Source: an uncultured Clostridium sp.
GTDB lineage: Bacteria; Bacillota; Clostridia; Oscillospirales; Butyricicoccaceae
Length of the DNA stretch: 32,972 nt
NCBI GenBank assembly: GCA_947427035.1
Contig: CANEGK010000030.1
Span: 1-32,972, forward strand
Direction: 5' to 3'
The position numbers and the translations under genes were made by a program. Positions 23,224 to 30,660 of the stretch are shown in pieces (position 1 is the stretch's first letter; the number at the start of each line of letters is the position of its first letter). The notes under the pieces were generated by a model that was not told the DNA's origin, ran no database searches, and worked only from the letters and a program-made list of their open reading frames with translations.

Positions 23224-24194
23224 GCTTTTTCACCTCCGCAAAGGATGCATCTGGCGCTCCAGCCTTCGCCAACCTGTACGGTTTCCGGCCGGGCCTTGCG
23301 GCACGCGTCGGTGGCGTGCGGGCAGCGGGGGGCGAAAATGCATTCGTCGTAATGCCTGGACAGGTCGGGAATGGAGCCGGGGATGGCGCGCAGCGCCTTG
23401 GTTTCGCCCTTCAGCGACGGGAAGGAGCCGAGCAGGCCCTGCGTATAGGGGTGCGCCGGGGTCTTGAGCACTTTTTTGACCGGGCCGACCTCGACAATAT
23501 CGCCGGCGTACATGACGGCGACCTTGTTGCACGACGCGGCGACAACCGACATATCGTGCGTAATCATGATACGGGTCATGTCCATAGTGTCTTCCATGCG
23601 CTTGATTTCGTTGAGCAGCTGGCCCTGCGTGACGACGTCGAGCGCCGTCGTCGCCTCGTCCATGATAAGAAGGCGCGGGTTAAAAAGCAGGGACATGGCG
23701 ATGGCCACACGCTGCAGCATGCCGCCCGACAGCTCGTGCGGGTACAGCTTCCAGACGCGCTCGCCCAGGTTGACCAGCTTCAAAAGCTCGATGGCGCGCT
23801 CTTTGGCTTCGCCCTTCTGGGCTTTGGGGTTATGAACGCGGTAAATGTCGTCAATCTGCTCGCCGATGCGGTGAACCGGCGAAAAGGAGCTCATGGCCTT
23901 CTGGAAGACGACGGCCAGCTCCTTCCAGCGCAGCTCCGACAATTCCTTATCGCCCAGGGTGATAAGGTCGCGGCCCAAAAAGTCCGCTTTGCCGCTGACG
24001 ATGGCGGTGCGCTCGGGCAAAAGGCGCAGAAGCGCCATAGCCAGCGTCGACTTGCCGCTTCCCGACTCGCCGACGATGCCGAGCGCGTCGCCTTTTTCAA
24101 TGGCGAACGACGCGTTTTTGACGGCATACACCTGTTTGCGCTTGTTTTTATAGGTAACGCAGAGATTGTCGATGGAAAGCACCGTTTCCGCCAT
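23220..24194 (-). CDS. Oligopeptide ABC transporter ATP-binding protein, OppD/DppD type
   Basis: The second nucleotide-binding subunit, 324 residues. Walker A is GESGSGKST (42-50), signature LSGGM (155-159), Walker B LLIMDE (175-180) and H loop MITHD. The C-terminal peptide-transporter extension has the Cys cluster CIFAPRCPHATDAC. GTG at 24203 would also open the frame, but the ATG at 24194 is better placed behind AAGGCGGGTGA and starts one base after the stop of the permease gene. Its stop overlaps the OppF-type start as ATGA, so the two ATPases are made in equal amounts. Confidence 0.93.
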   Translation of the reverse strand: MAETVLSIDNLCVTYKNKRKQVYAVKNASFAIEKGDALGIVGESGSGKSTLAMALLRLLPERTAIVSGKADFLGRDLITLGDKELSELRWKELAVVFQKAMSSFSPVHRIGEQIDDIYRVHNPKAQKGEAKERAIELLKLVNLGERVWKLYPHELSGGMLQRVAIAMSLLFNPRLLIMDEATTALDVVTQGQLLNEIKRMEDTMDMTRIMITHDMSVVAASCNKVAVMYAGDIVEVGPVKKVLKTPAHPYTQGLLGSFPSLKGETKALRAIPGSIPDLSRHYDECIFAPRCPHATDACRKARPETVQVGEGWSARCILCGGEKA

Positions 24195-24195
24195 T

Positions 24196-25041
24196 TTACT
24201 CACCCGCCTTTCTGTGTTTGGGGTCGAGGACGTGGTTCAGCCCGTCGCCCGTCAGGTAGAAGACGAGCAGCGTCAGGCAGATGGCAATGCCGCCGAAGGT
24301 GGCGATCCACCAGGCGCTGGTGACATAGGCCTTGCCGTCGTAAATCATCTGGCCCCAGCTGGTGACGGTCGGGTCGCCCAAGCCGAGGAAGGACAGGCTT
24401 GCTTCGAGCAGAATGGCGTTGGCCATGCTCATGGTGGTGTTGGCGATGACGGGGAACACGCCGTTGGGGATGATATATTTGGTCAGGATCTGGCGTTTGC
24501 TTTCGCCCATGGCCTGCGCGCTTTTGACAAAGGTGCGCTCGCGCAGCGACAGCGCCTGCGCGCGCATGAGCTTGGCGTTGCTCGGCCAGGACGTCAAGCC
24601 GATGACGATCATGATGTTGATGATGGACGATCCGAACATGGCGACGATGAGCAGAACCAGGAACAGCGTCGGGATCATCAGGAACACGTTGATGATTTCA
24701 GAGATGATGCGGTCGGCCCAGCCGCCGAAAAAGCCGGCGATGCCGCCGATGATAATGCCCAGAAGGCCCGAAATGAACGAGGCGACGACGGCGACGAGCA
24801 ACGAGGTCCGCGCGCCGTAAACCAACATGGACCAGATGTCCTGCCCCAGGTGGTTGGTGCCCAGCAGGTGCCCTTCGCTGCCCGGGGCAGCCAGCACGTC
24901 AGGCCCGAACAGCTTGGCGTCATACTTTGTAATGACAGGCGCGGCGGCGACGATAAAGAGCAGAATCAGAATGCCGATGCAGCCGGCCAGCAGCAGCCTG
25001 TCGCTCTTGATGGTTTTGAGCGCTTTTTTAATGATTTTCAT
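24196..25041 (-). CDS. Oligopeptide ABC transporter permease, OppC/DppC type
   Basis: A 281-residue membrane subunit. An N-terminal helix (about 16-36) is followed by the extracellular HLLGTNHLGQDIWSMLVYGARTSL, the hallmark of OppC-like permeases, then five more helices. The cytoplasmic EAA loop that contacts the ATPases is AQAMGESKRQILTKYIIPN. The C-terminus ends in the usual DGLNHVLDPKHR. AAGGGGGAT is the ribosome-binding site. It begins 12 bp after the partner permease and ends next to the OppD-type gene. Confidence 0.93.
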   Translation of the reverse strand: MKIIKKALKTIKSDRLLLAGCIGILILLFIVAAAPVITKYDAKLFGPDVLAAPGSEGHLLGTNHLGQDIWSMLVYGARTSLLVAVVASFISGLLGIIIGGIAGFFGGWADRIISEIINVFLMIPTLFLVLLIVAMFGSSIINIMIVIGLTSWPSNAKLMRAQALSLRERTFVKSAQAMGESKRQILTKYIIPNGVFPVIANTTMSMANAILLEASLSFLGLGDPTVTSWGQMIYDGKAYVTSAWWIATFGGIAICLTLLVFYLTGDGLNHVLDPKHRKAGE

Positions 25042-25053
25042 GCTGCATCCCCC

Positions 25054-26016
25054 TTAGTACCGGATTCGCGGATCGAGCATCGCGTAAATGATGTCGACGA
25101 CGATCATGGTCAGCGCAACCATGATGGAAACGACCAGATACATGCCCATCAGGACGTTGTAGTCGCGCTGGTTGATGGCGGTCAGCGTCAGCCGGCCGGT
25201 GCCCGGCCAGGCAAAGACGATTTCGATGAGCGACACGCCCGAAATGAGGAAAGCCATGGTGATGCCGAAAACGGTGACAACCGGGAGAATGGCGTTTTTA
25301 AAGACGTATTTGTTGAAAATCTTCTTTTCGCTCATGCCGGTGGCGCGGAAGGTGGTGATGAACTCCTCGTTCGACACCTGCAAAACCGACGATTTGGCGA
25401 TGCGGTAATAATAAGGAATGTCGACCAGAATCAGCGTGCCGAGCGGCAGCGCCAGGTGACGCAGAAGGTCGAGCACATAGCGGAAGCCCGTGTAGCCCGC
25501 GCGCATGTCGACCATGCCGCTCGACGGCAGCAGGCTCAGGTTGGTCGCAAACAAAATGATGAGCATAATGCCCAGCCAGAAGGACGGCATGGCGTTTAAT
25601 ATATAGGATAGCCCGGAAAAAATGGTGTCTATCAGCGACCCCTCATGCCGCGCCGCTATAATGCCCATTGCAGCGCCGATGATGAGCGCTATCAGAGCCG
25701 CCGGGAAAACCAGGCCGAGCGTCGGCATCAGCTTTTCCGAAATCATATCGGCGACCGGGCGGCTATAAATATAGGAGTCGCCCAAATCGCCCTTCAGCGT
25801 ATTGGTCATCTGCCGGTAGAACTGCACGTACAAAGGTTTGTCCAGGCCGTACTTTTCCATCAGTGCAGCGCGCAGCGCCGGGTCGTTGTTATCCTTACCC
25901 ATCATAACGCTGACCGGATCGCCCGGCGCGATATGTATCAGGATAAAGTTGATAACGAAAACGAGGAAAACGGTAATCAGCCCTGAAAACAATCGTTTTA
26001 CTACATATTTAGACAT
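25054..26016 (-). CDS. Oligopeptide ABC transporter permease, OppB/DppB type
   Basis: The first gene of the importer operon, 320 residues. The N-terminus MSKYVVKRLFSGLITVFLVFVINFILIH is the usual first helix and is followed by IAPGDPVS. Later features are NTLKGDLGDSYIYSRPV, six predicted helices in total, and the EAA loop FRATGMSEKKIFNKYVFKNAILP. The protein ends with MLDPRIRY, as in most OppB-type permeases. The ATG at 26016 gives the standard start; the frame is open further upstream but adds sequence unlike the family. The best Shine-Dalgarno sequence (AAGGAGG at 26046-26052) is 29 bases away with a perfect hairpin between (separate entry). Confidence 0.92.
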   Translation of the reverse strand: MSKYVVKRLFSGLITVFLVFVINFILIHIAPGDPVSVMMGKDNNDPALRAALMEKYGLDKPLYVQFYRQMTNTLKGDLGDSYIYSRPVADMISEKLMPTLGLVFPAALIALIIGAAMGIIAARHEGSLIDTIFSGLSYILNAMPSFWLGIMLIILFATNLSLLPSSGMVDMRAGYTGFRYVLDLLRHLALPLGTLILVDIPYYYRIAKSSVLQVSNEEFITTFRATGMSEKKIFNKYVFKNAILPVVTVFGITMAFLISGVSLIEIVFAWPGTGRLTLTAINQRDYNVLMGMYLVVSIMVALTMIVVDIIYAMLDPRIRY

Positions 26017-26052
26017 GTTCTGCCGCGCCTGAAAGGGCGCGAGCACCTCCTT
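26017..26052 (-). promoter_or_regulatory. Shine-Dalgarno separated from start by a hairpin
   Basis: On the minus strand AAGGAGG (plus 26046-26052) is followed by four bases, a perfect 6-bp hairpin (CGCGCC/GGCGCG, plus 26024-26041), seven bases and the oppB-type ATG. The linear spacing of 29 bases is far too long, but folding the 18-base hairpin leaves about 11. Initiation of the first transporter gene may depend on this fold. Confidence 0.5.
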
Positions 26053-26235
26053 CGCCTTCTCGAGAGTGCAATGAAAACCCGGCCCCTCCGCCGCGCTCAC
26101 TGCCGTTTCAAGTTCACGTCAAGCAAATTAAAAAATTCTTTAGATTCCCTATCTTATTTGCCCGGCCTCTCCTTTCGCATCTTCGCCCGCGCATTTTTCA
26201 ATTGCACGGAGCGCGCTTATTTTATTTGTTTATTT

Positions 26236-26264
26236 AGTATAACGCTTCCCGGTCTAACAGTCAA
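26236..26264 (-). promoter_or_regulatory. SigA promoter of the peptide-uptake operon
   Basis: On the minus strand TTGACT (plus 26259-26264) and TATACT (plus 26236-26241) are 17 bp apart. Transcription would start near 26229, giving a leader of roughly 210 bases before the first permease ATG. The leader contains short reading frames, one reading MRKERPGK, but no T-box or other riboswitch I recognise. The AT-rich block 26100-26440 otherwise contains no gene. Confidence 0.75.
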
Positions 26265-26352
26265 TATATTTTTAAGTGTTCACTCGATTAATTTTTGGTT
26301 TTTTCGCGATATCAATGTAGCCACTTTATCACTTTCTACAATTCTTATGCCT

Positions 26353-26380
26353 GAAATTGGTGCAGTTTCACCACAATTTC
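26353..26380. promoter_or_regulatory. Palindrome in the divergent control region
   Basis: GAAATT-GGTG (26353-26362) mirrors CACC-AC-AATTTC (26369-26380), a 10-bp inverted repeat with a two-base bulge. It lies between the operon promoter at 26236-26264 and the M20 gene at 26514, in the position of an operator or activator site. No regulator gene lies next to it. No convincing plus-strand promoter was seen in 26270-26513. Confidence 0.4.
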
Positions 26381-26513
26381 GCCTCTTGCTTTTCTACGGC
26401 AGGTGTGTAAAGATGGATAAGGGAGGCTTTTAAAATTGTCCCCTGTTTTTCACCGTCTATACAAAACAGACGGCTGCCTGCCGTGTAAGCGGCGGAAAGG
26501 AGCTTGATAAATC

Positions 26514-28148
26514 ATGAACCGTGACCGTATCCTGTCCATGCTCTGCGAGCTGTGCGCCATGCCCAGCGTCACCGAAAGCCGCGGCGAAGTCGAAGCGGCG
26601 CAGGGAATCGCCGACATGCTGCTGCGCATGGACTATTTCAAGTCTCATCCCGAAAACGTCGTCGTCCACGACATCGAAGGCGACGCGCGCGGCCGGCGCT
26701 TTACCACCGCTTTGATGCGCGGCGGCAAAAAGAGCGCCAAGACCGTTATCTTATACGGGCATTTCGATGTTGTCGGTGTGTCGGAGTTCGGCGCGCTGCA
26801 AAGCGCCGCCTTTGATCCCATGCGTTACACCGAGCTGCTGCGCCAGGGCAGCATTGTCCTGGACCCCGACGCACAGCGCGACCTGGACAGCGGCGACTGG
26901 CTGTTCGGCCGCGGCGTCTGCGACATGAAGTTCGGACTGGCCACCTGTATGGAGGTTTTGTACCAGGCCGGGCAGGATCTTGCAAATTTCGAAGGTAACC
27001 TTCTGCTGCTTGCCGTCTGCGACGAAGAGGGCAATTCAACCGGTATGCTGGGCAGCCTTCCCTATCTCAAAAAGCTGCGCGACGAAGAAGGCCTCGTCTA
27101 CCAGGGCGTCATCGTCACCGAGCCGTATATGACGCACGAGGGCGACGGTGAAAAAATCCGCCGGCTGCACGTCGCGTCGGTGGGCAAGCTTCTGCCGCTT
27201 TTTTACTGCGTCGGCCGCTCCGGCCACACGCTTGACCCCTACGGCTGTCTGTCCCCCAACCTGCTGACCTCGAAAATCGTCGAAAAGCTGGAGCAGAACC
27301 CCGCCTTCTGCGACAGCGCGGGCGAGTTTTTCTCGCCGGCTCCTTTGTGCCTCAAGCAGTCGGACACCAAGGATTCCTACACCGTCCAAATCCCTGTTTC
27401 GGCCTACGCCTATTTCAATTTGATGACCTATCGCCGCAACCCCGACGCCGTGCTCGGTGAAATGCTGGACATTGCCCGCGACAGCTTCCGCGAGGTGCTC
27501 GACGGTCTTGCGCAGCGCCGGAGCGATTTTGAAAAACTGTCCGGCCTGAGCATGGCGGACAAGCCGGCTTTTCAGCCCAAGGTTCTGACGTGGGGCGAGC
27601 TTTACAATTTATGCCTCTCGGCGCACGGCGACTCCTTTAAACAGCATATGGATGCCTTCATCGCCGGCAGCGCCGAGCGCGACTTCCGCGCGCTGACGGT
27701 ACAGGTCATCGCCGAAGCGCACAAGTTCTGCCCCGACCGCGACCCCATGATCATCGTCTGCTTTGCGCCGCCCTATTACCCCAACTCGCCGCAGCTTGCG
27801 GAAAACAGCCGCATCGAGCGCCTGTGCGCACATCTGGCCGAGGTGGGGGCCGAGCGCTACGGCGAACGCTTCGTCATCGACTACACCTTCGACGGCATTT
27901 CGGACATGAGCTACATGAACATCGACCCCGCCGTCCGCCCCGGGGATCTCGAGACCAGCTTCCCCCTGTGGGGCAATCGCTACAGCATTCCCATCGATCT
28001 CATCCGCGATTTGTCGCTGCCCATGGTCAACGTCGGCTGCCGCGGCAAGGATCTGCACCGCCACACCGAGCGGGCGCAGCTTTCCTACACCCTCGGCGTG
28101 GCCGCCCCCATGACGTGGGAGGCCATGCAGTGGCTCCTGCGCGACTGA
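26514..28148 (+). CDS. M20 family metallohydrolase, RocB-like
   Basis: A 544-residue cytoplasmic hydrolase. The M20 metal site is visible: His83 and Asp85 in YGHFDVV, Asp137 in GRGVCDMKFG, and the Glu pair 171-172 in CDEEGNS (catalytic base and ligand). The length, longer than ordinary M20 dipeptidases, and the C-terminal part with FAPPYYPNSP, DGISDMSYMN and PMVNVGCRGKDLHRHTER match the RocB group, named after a gene in the B. subtilis arginine-use operon whose reaction is not established. AAAGGAG precedes the ATG. It is divergent from the peptide-uptake operon and shares its control region, so it probably helps hydrolyse the same imported peptides or acylated amino acids. It ends at a strong terminator. 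Confidence 0.9.
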   Translation: MNRDRILSMLCELCAMPSVTESRGEVEAAQGIADMLLRMDYFKSHPENVVVHDIEGDARGRRFTTALMRGGKKSAKTVILYGHFDVVGVSEFGALQSAAFDPMRYTELLRQGSIVLDPDAQRDLDSGDWLFGRGVCDMKFGLATCMEVLYQAGQDLANFEGNLLLLAVCDEEGNSTGMLGSLPYLKKLRDEEGLVYQGVIVTEPYMTHEGDGEKIRRLHVASVGKLLPLFYCVGRSGHTLDPYGCLSPNLLTSKIVEKLEQNPAFCDSAGEFFSPAPLCLKQSDTKDSYTVQIPVSAYAYFNLMTYRRNPDAVLGEMLDIARDSFREVLDGLAQRRSDFEKLSGLSMADKPAFQPKVLTWGELYNLCLSAHGDSFKQHMDAFIAGSAERDFRALTVQVIAEAHKFCPDRDPMIIVCFAPPYYPNSPQLAENSRIERLCAHLAEVGAERYGERFVIDYTFDGISDMSYMNIDPAVRPGDLETSFPLWGNRYSIPIDLIRDLSLPMVNVGCRGKDLHRHTERAQLSYTLGVAAPMTWEAMQWLLRD

Positions 28149-28165
28149 GCCGCCTTTTCCCGCTC

Positions 28166-28195
28166 CCCCGCCCGGCCCTTCGGGCGGGGATTTTT
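28166..28195 (+). terminator. Intrinsic terminator of the M20 gene
   Basis: CCCCGCCCG (28166-28174) pairs with CGGGCGGGG (28181-28189) around a six-base loop and is followed by ATTTTT. It lies 18 bp after the stop. Confidence 0.88.
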
Positions 28196-28321
28196 CAGCC
28201 TTTCCGGCAAAAACTGCGGCTTTTCTTCCAAACCCGATTAGACTTTTTGGGCAGCCTGTCAAATCGCCAGATTTTTTGGCATTTCTCCGTTTATTTTTTC
28301 ACATCGTTCACAGGAAATGTC

Positions 28322-28350
28322 TTGACTTTTCCCCCTTTGCGTTTTAAGAT
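28322..28350 (+). promoter_or_regulatory. SigA promoter of glutamate dehydrogenase
   Basis: TTGACT (28322-28327) and TAAGAT (28345-28350) are 17 bp apart. An overlapping GATAAT at 28348-28353 would be 20 bp away. The start site falls near 28357, giving a leader of about 80 bases. Confidence 0.7.
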
Positions 28351-28371
28351 AATTATGGTGACCGGAAAAGG

Positions 28372-28395
28372 CCGCCATTTCCGTCAAAATGGCGG
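28372..28395 (+). repeat. 9-bp hairpin at the 5' end of the gdhA transcript
   Basis: CCGCCATTT (28372-28380) and AAATGGCGG (28387-28395) are perfect complements around the loop CCGTCA, about 15 bases after the predicted transcription start. No T run follows, so it is not a terminator. It may stabilise the mRNA, or as DNA be a dyad for a regulator. Confidence 0.6.
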
Positions 28396-28437
28396 GAAAA
28401 TGCAACCCGTACAAACATTTTTGGAGGTAGCAGAGTC

Positions 28438-29784
28438 ATGAATGCTTACATTGAAGAAGTACTTGCCAAAGTTAAGCAGCGCGACGCCCACGAGCCCGAG
28501 TTCCTGCAGACCGTTGAAGAGGTTCTCAAGTCCCTCGAAACCGTCATCGAGCAGCACCCCGAGTATCAGAAGGCCGGCCTGCTTGAGCGTCTGACCGAGC
28601 CCGAGCGCGTCATCGAATTCCGCGTCACCTGGACCGACGACGCCGGCAAAGTCCACGTCAACCGCGGCTACCGTGTGCAGTTCAACGGCGCCATCGGCCC
28701 CTACAAGGGCGGCCTGCGCTTTGCTTCGCACGTCAACCTGTCCGTCATGAAGTTCCTCGGCTTTGAGCAGACCTTTAAGAACAGCCTGACCAGCCTGCCC
28801 ATGGGCGGCGGCAAGGGCGGTTCCGACTTCGACCCCAACGGCAAGTCTGACGCCGAGATCATGCGCTTCTGCCAGGCCTTCATGACCGAGCTGCAGCGCC
28901 ACATCGGCCCCAACGTCGACGTTCCCGCCGGTGACATTGGTGTCGGCGGCCGCGAAATCGGCTATCTGTTCGGCCAGTACAAGCGCATCCGCGGCGCTTA
29001 CGAGAACGGCGTTCTCACCGGCAAGGGCCTGAGCTACGGCGGCAGCCTCATCCGCCCCGAAGCGACCGGCTACGGCGCTGTCTACTATCTGTGCGAAGTG
29101 CTTGAGCACTGCAAAGACACCATCAAGGGCAAGACCATCGCCGTCTCCGGCTTCGGCAACGTCGCATGGGGCGTGTGCAAAAAGGCCGCGCAGCTGGGCG
29201 CCAAGGTCGTCACCCTGGGCGGCCCTGACGGCTACATCTACGATCCCGACGGCATCGTGACCGAAGAGAAGATCAATTACCTGCTTGAAATGCGTTCTTC
29301 GGGCCGCAACCGCGTGCAGGATTACTCCGACAAGTTCGGCGTTCAGTTCTTCGCCGGCAAAAAACCCTGGGGCCAGAAGGCCGACATCTGCATGCCCTGC
29401 GCATACCAGAACGAAATCGGCATGGAAGAGGCCAACCAGATTCTGGCCAACGGCACCAAGTACTATATCGAAGTCGCCAACATGCCCACCACCAACGAAG
29501 CTCTGTTCTTCCTGATGGACAAGGGCCTGACCGTCGCCCCGTCCAAGGCTGTCAACGCCGGCGGCGTCGCCGTTTCCGGCCTCGAAATGAGCCAGAACTC
29601 CGAGCGTCTCGCCTGGAGCGCCGAGGAAGTCGACGAAAAACTGGTCACCATCATGAAGAATATCCACAAGGCTTCGGCCGAAGCCGCTGCCGAGTGCGGC
29701 CTGGGCTACAACCTGGTCGCCGGCGCCAACATCGCCGGCTTCAAGAAGGTTGCCGACGCCATGATGGCTCAGGGTTTGGTATAA
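28438..29784 (+). CDS. gdhA: Glutamate dehydrogenase (hexameric type)
   Basis: Interconverts glutamate with 2-oxoglutarate and ammonia. The 448-residue length is that of the small hexameric class. Substrate and catalytic residues are Lys90 (GPYKGG), Lys114 (QTFKNS), Lys126 (PMGGGKGG) and Asp166 (PAGDIGVG). The dinucleotide loop is SGFGNVAWG (237-245), and GGPDGYIYDPDG follows the second strand. From memory this stretch, and the EVANMPTTNEAL and MSQNSERL segments, are very close to the NAD-linked enzyme of C. symbiosum, so the cofactor may be NAD rather than NADP; sequence alone does not settle it. Codon choice is strikingly uniform (AAC, AAG, GAG, ATC), as in highly expressed genes. GGAGGT lies nine bases upstream. 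It has its own promoter and terminator. Confidence 0.96.
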   Translation: MNAYIEEVLAKVKQRDAHEPEFLQTVEEVLKSLETVIEQHPEYQKAGLLERLTEPERVIEFRVTWTDDAGKVHVNRGYRVQFNGAIGPYKGGLRFASHVNLSVMKFLGFEQTFKNSLTSLPMGGGKGGSDFDPNGKSDAEIMRFCQAFMTELQRHIGPNVDVPAGDIGVGGREIGYLFGQYKRIRGAYENGVLTGKGLSYGGSLIRPEATGYGAVYYLCEVLEHCKDTIKGKTIAVSGFGNVAWGVCKKAAQLGAKVVTLGGPDGYIYDPDGIVTEEKINYLLEMRSSGRNRVQDYSDKFGVQFFAGKKPWGQKADICMPCAYQNEIGMEEANQILANGTKYYIEVANMPTTNEALFFLMDKGLTVAPSKAVNAGGVAVSGLEMSQNSERLAWSAEEVDEKLVTIMKNIHKASAEAAAECGLGYNLVAGANIAGFKKVADAMMAQGLV

Positions 29785-29815
29785 TCGGCCCTCTGTTTTC
29801 AACAAACGCATATCA

Positions 29816-29847
29816 GGGAGTGCGATCTTCGGATCGCGCTCCCTTTT
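29816..29847 (+). terminator. Intrinsic terminator of gdhA
   Basis: GGGAGTGCGATC (29816-29827) pairs with GATCGCGCTCCC (29832-29843), with one G-T pair and a stable TTCG loop, followed by TTTT. It lies about 30 bp after the stop. Confidence 0.85.
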
Positions 29848-29935
29848 ACTTTCTGTTCGCTGTATACCGCTGTTTTTCGGCGGATGCGCTTTTCGAACCA
29901 ATAGTCAAAAAGCTCTGGAAACCCATGTGTTTTGC

Positions 29936-29944
29936 TGGTATAAT
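29936..29944 (+). promoter_or_regulatory. Extended -10 promoter before the DUF4342/two-component unit
   Basis: TGGTATAAT (29936-29944) joins a TGn extension to a perfect TATAAT. The -35 region (TGGAAA, 29916-29921) is weak. The leader to the ATG at 30097 would be about 145 bases. A second possible -10, TAAGAT, lies near 30035. Nothing else was recognised in 29848-30096. Confidence 0.55.
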
Positions 29945-30096
29945 ACCTTTGGCGATCGCGGCAGGCCGCATAGGCCTCTGCGTTTTTAATGTGCTTTTAA
30001 TTTTGCTTCAATTCAGATTAAAGCTTCTTTTGCTAAGATAAGGGCACACTAAAGAACACGGCGCAAAACGCCGCCCAATTGAGAGGAGCTTTACGC

Positions 30097-30660
30097 ATGA
30101 ATAACAACATCACTCTGGAACAGGTCGAAAAGCTGCGTACACACGCAAACGTCAGCTATGAAGACGCGCGCGCCGCGCTGGAAGCTACCGGCGGCGACAT
30201 GCTGGAAGCCATCATCCGGCTGGAAAAAGAGGGCAAGACCCGCGGCCAGGCCGGAAGCTACAGCACACAGTATGCCGCGCCCGCGCAAAGCGGCCAGGAC
30301 GGGACCGGCTGGCAGTACGGCCAGGACCACCGCGGCCCGTCGGAGTTCGGCCGCCAGCTGAAGCGGCTGTGGCGGGGCTTTTGCGGACTGGTGCGCAAGG
30401 GCAATGAAAACAACTTCGAAGTCTGGCGCGAAGGGCGCTGCGCCCTCAATTTCCCGGTGACCCTGCTGGCCGTTTTCCTGCTCTTTTTCTTCTGGGTCAC
30501 CCTGCCGCTCATGTTTATCGGCCTGTTCTTCGGCTGCACCTACCGCTTTTCCGGGCCGGATCTTGAATCGACGGGCCTCAACAAGGTCATGGACAGCGCT
30601 GCCGAAACGGCTGCCGAGCTGAAAAAATCCATCAACGAGGACAAAAACAACAATGCCTGA
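30097..30660 (+). CDS. DUF4342 protein with UBA-like domain and membrane segment
   Basis: A 187-residue protein. Residues 5-46 (ITLEQVEKLRTHANVSYEDARAAL...GDMLEAIIRLEKEGK) form a UBA-like three-helix bundle of the kind at the N-terminus of EF-Ts, here in the DUF4342 arrangement. A Gln/Gly-rich linker (50-82) leads to a basic stretch (86-101), then NNFEVWREGRCALNFPVTLLAVFLLFFFWVTLPL with one long or two tightly paired membrane helices (118-146). The C-terminus is helical and charged. Function is unknown. AGAGGAGC precedes the ATG at 30097; a TTG at 30079 is in frame but unlikely. Its last 8 bp overlap the response-regulator gene, which ties it to the two-component system as a possible membrane partner (inference). 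Confidence 0.82.
   Translation: MNNNITLEQVEKLRTHANVSYEDARAALEATGGDMLEAIIRLEKEGKTRGQAGSYSTQYAAPAQSGQDGTGWQYGQDHRGPSEFGRQLKRLWRGFCGLVRKGNENNFEVWREGRCALNFPVTLLAVFLLFFFWVTLPLMFIGLFFGCTYRFSGPDLESTGLNKVMDSAAETAAELKKSINEDKNNNA

Noticed and set aside
26017-26264. T-box or known riboswitch in the importer leader
   Set aside because: No T-box consensus, S-box, lysine or glycine riboswitch core could be recognised by eye, and no terminator/antiterminator pair precedes the first gene.
28384-29901. A 505-codon minus-strand frame opposite gdhA
   Set aside because: Glutamate dehydrogenase is unmistakable on the plus strand; the antisense frame is rich in Val, Gly, Ala and Asp and runs through a terminator.
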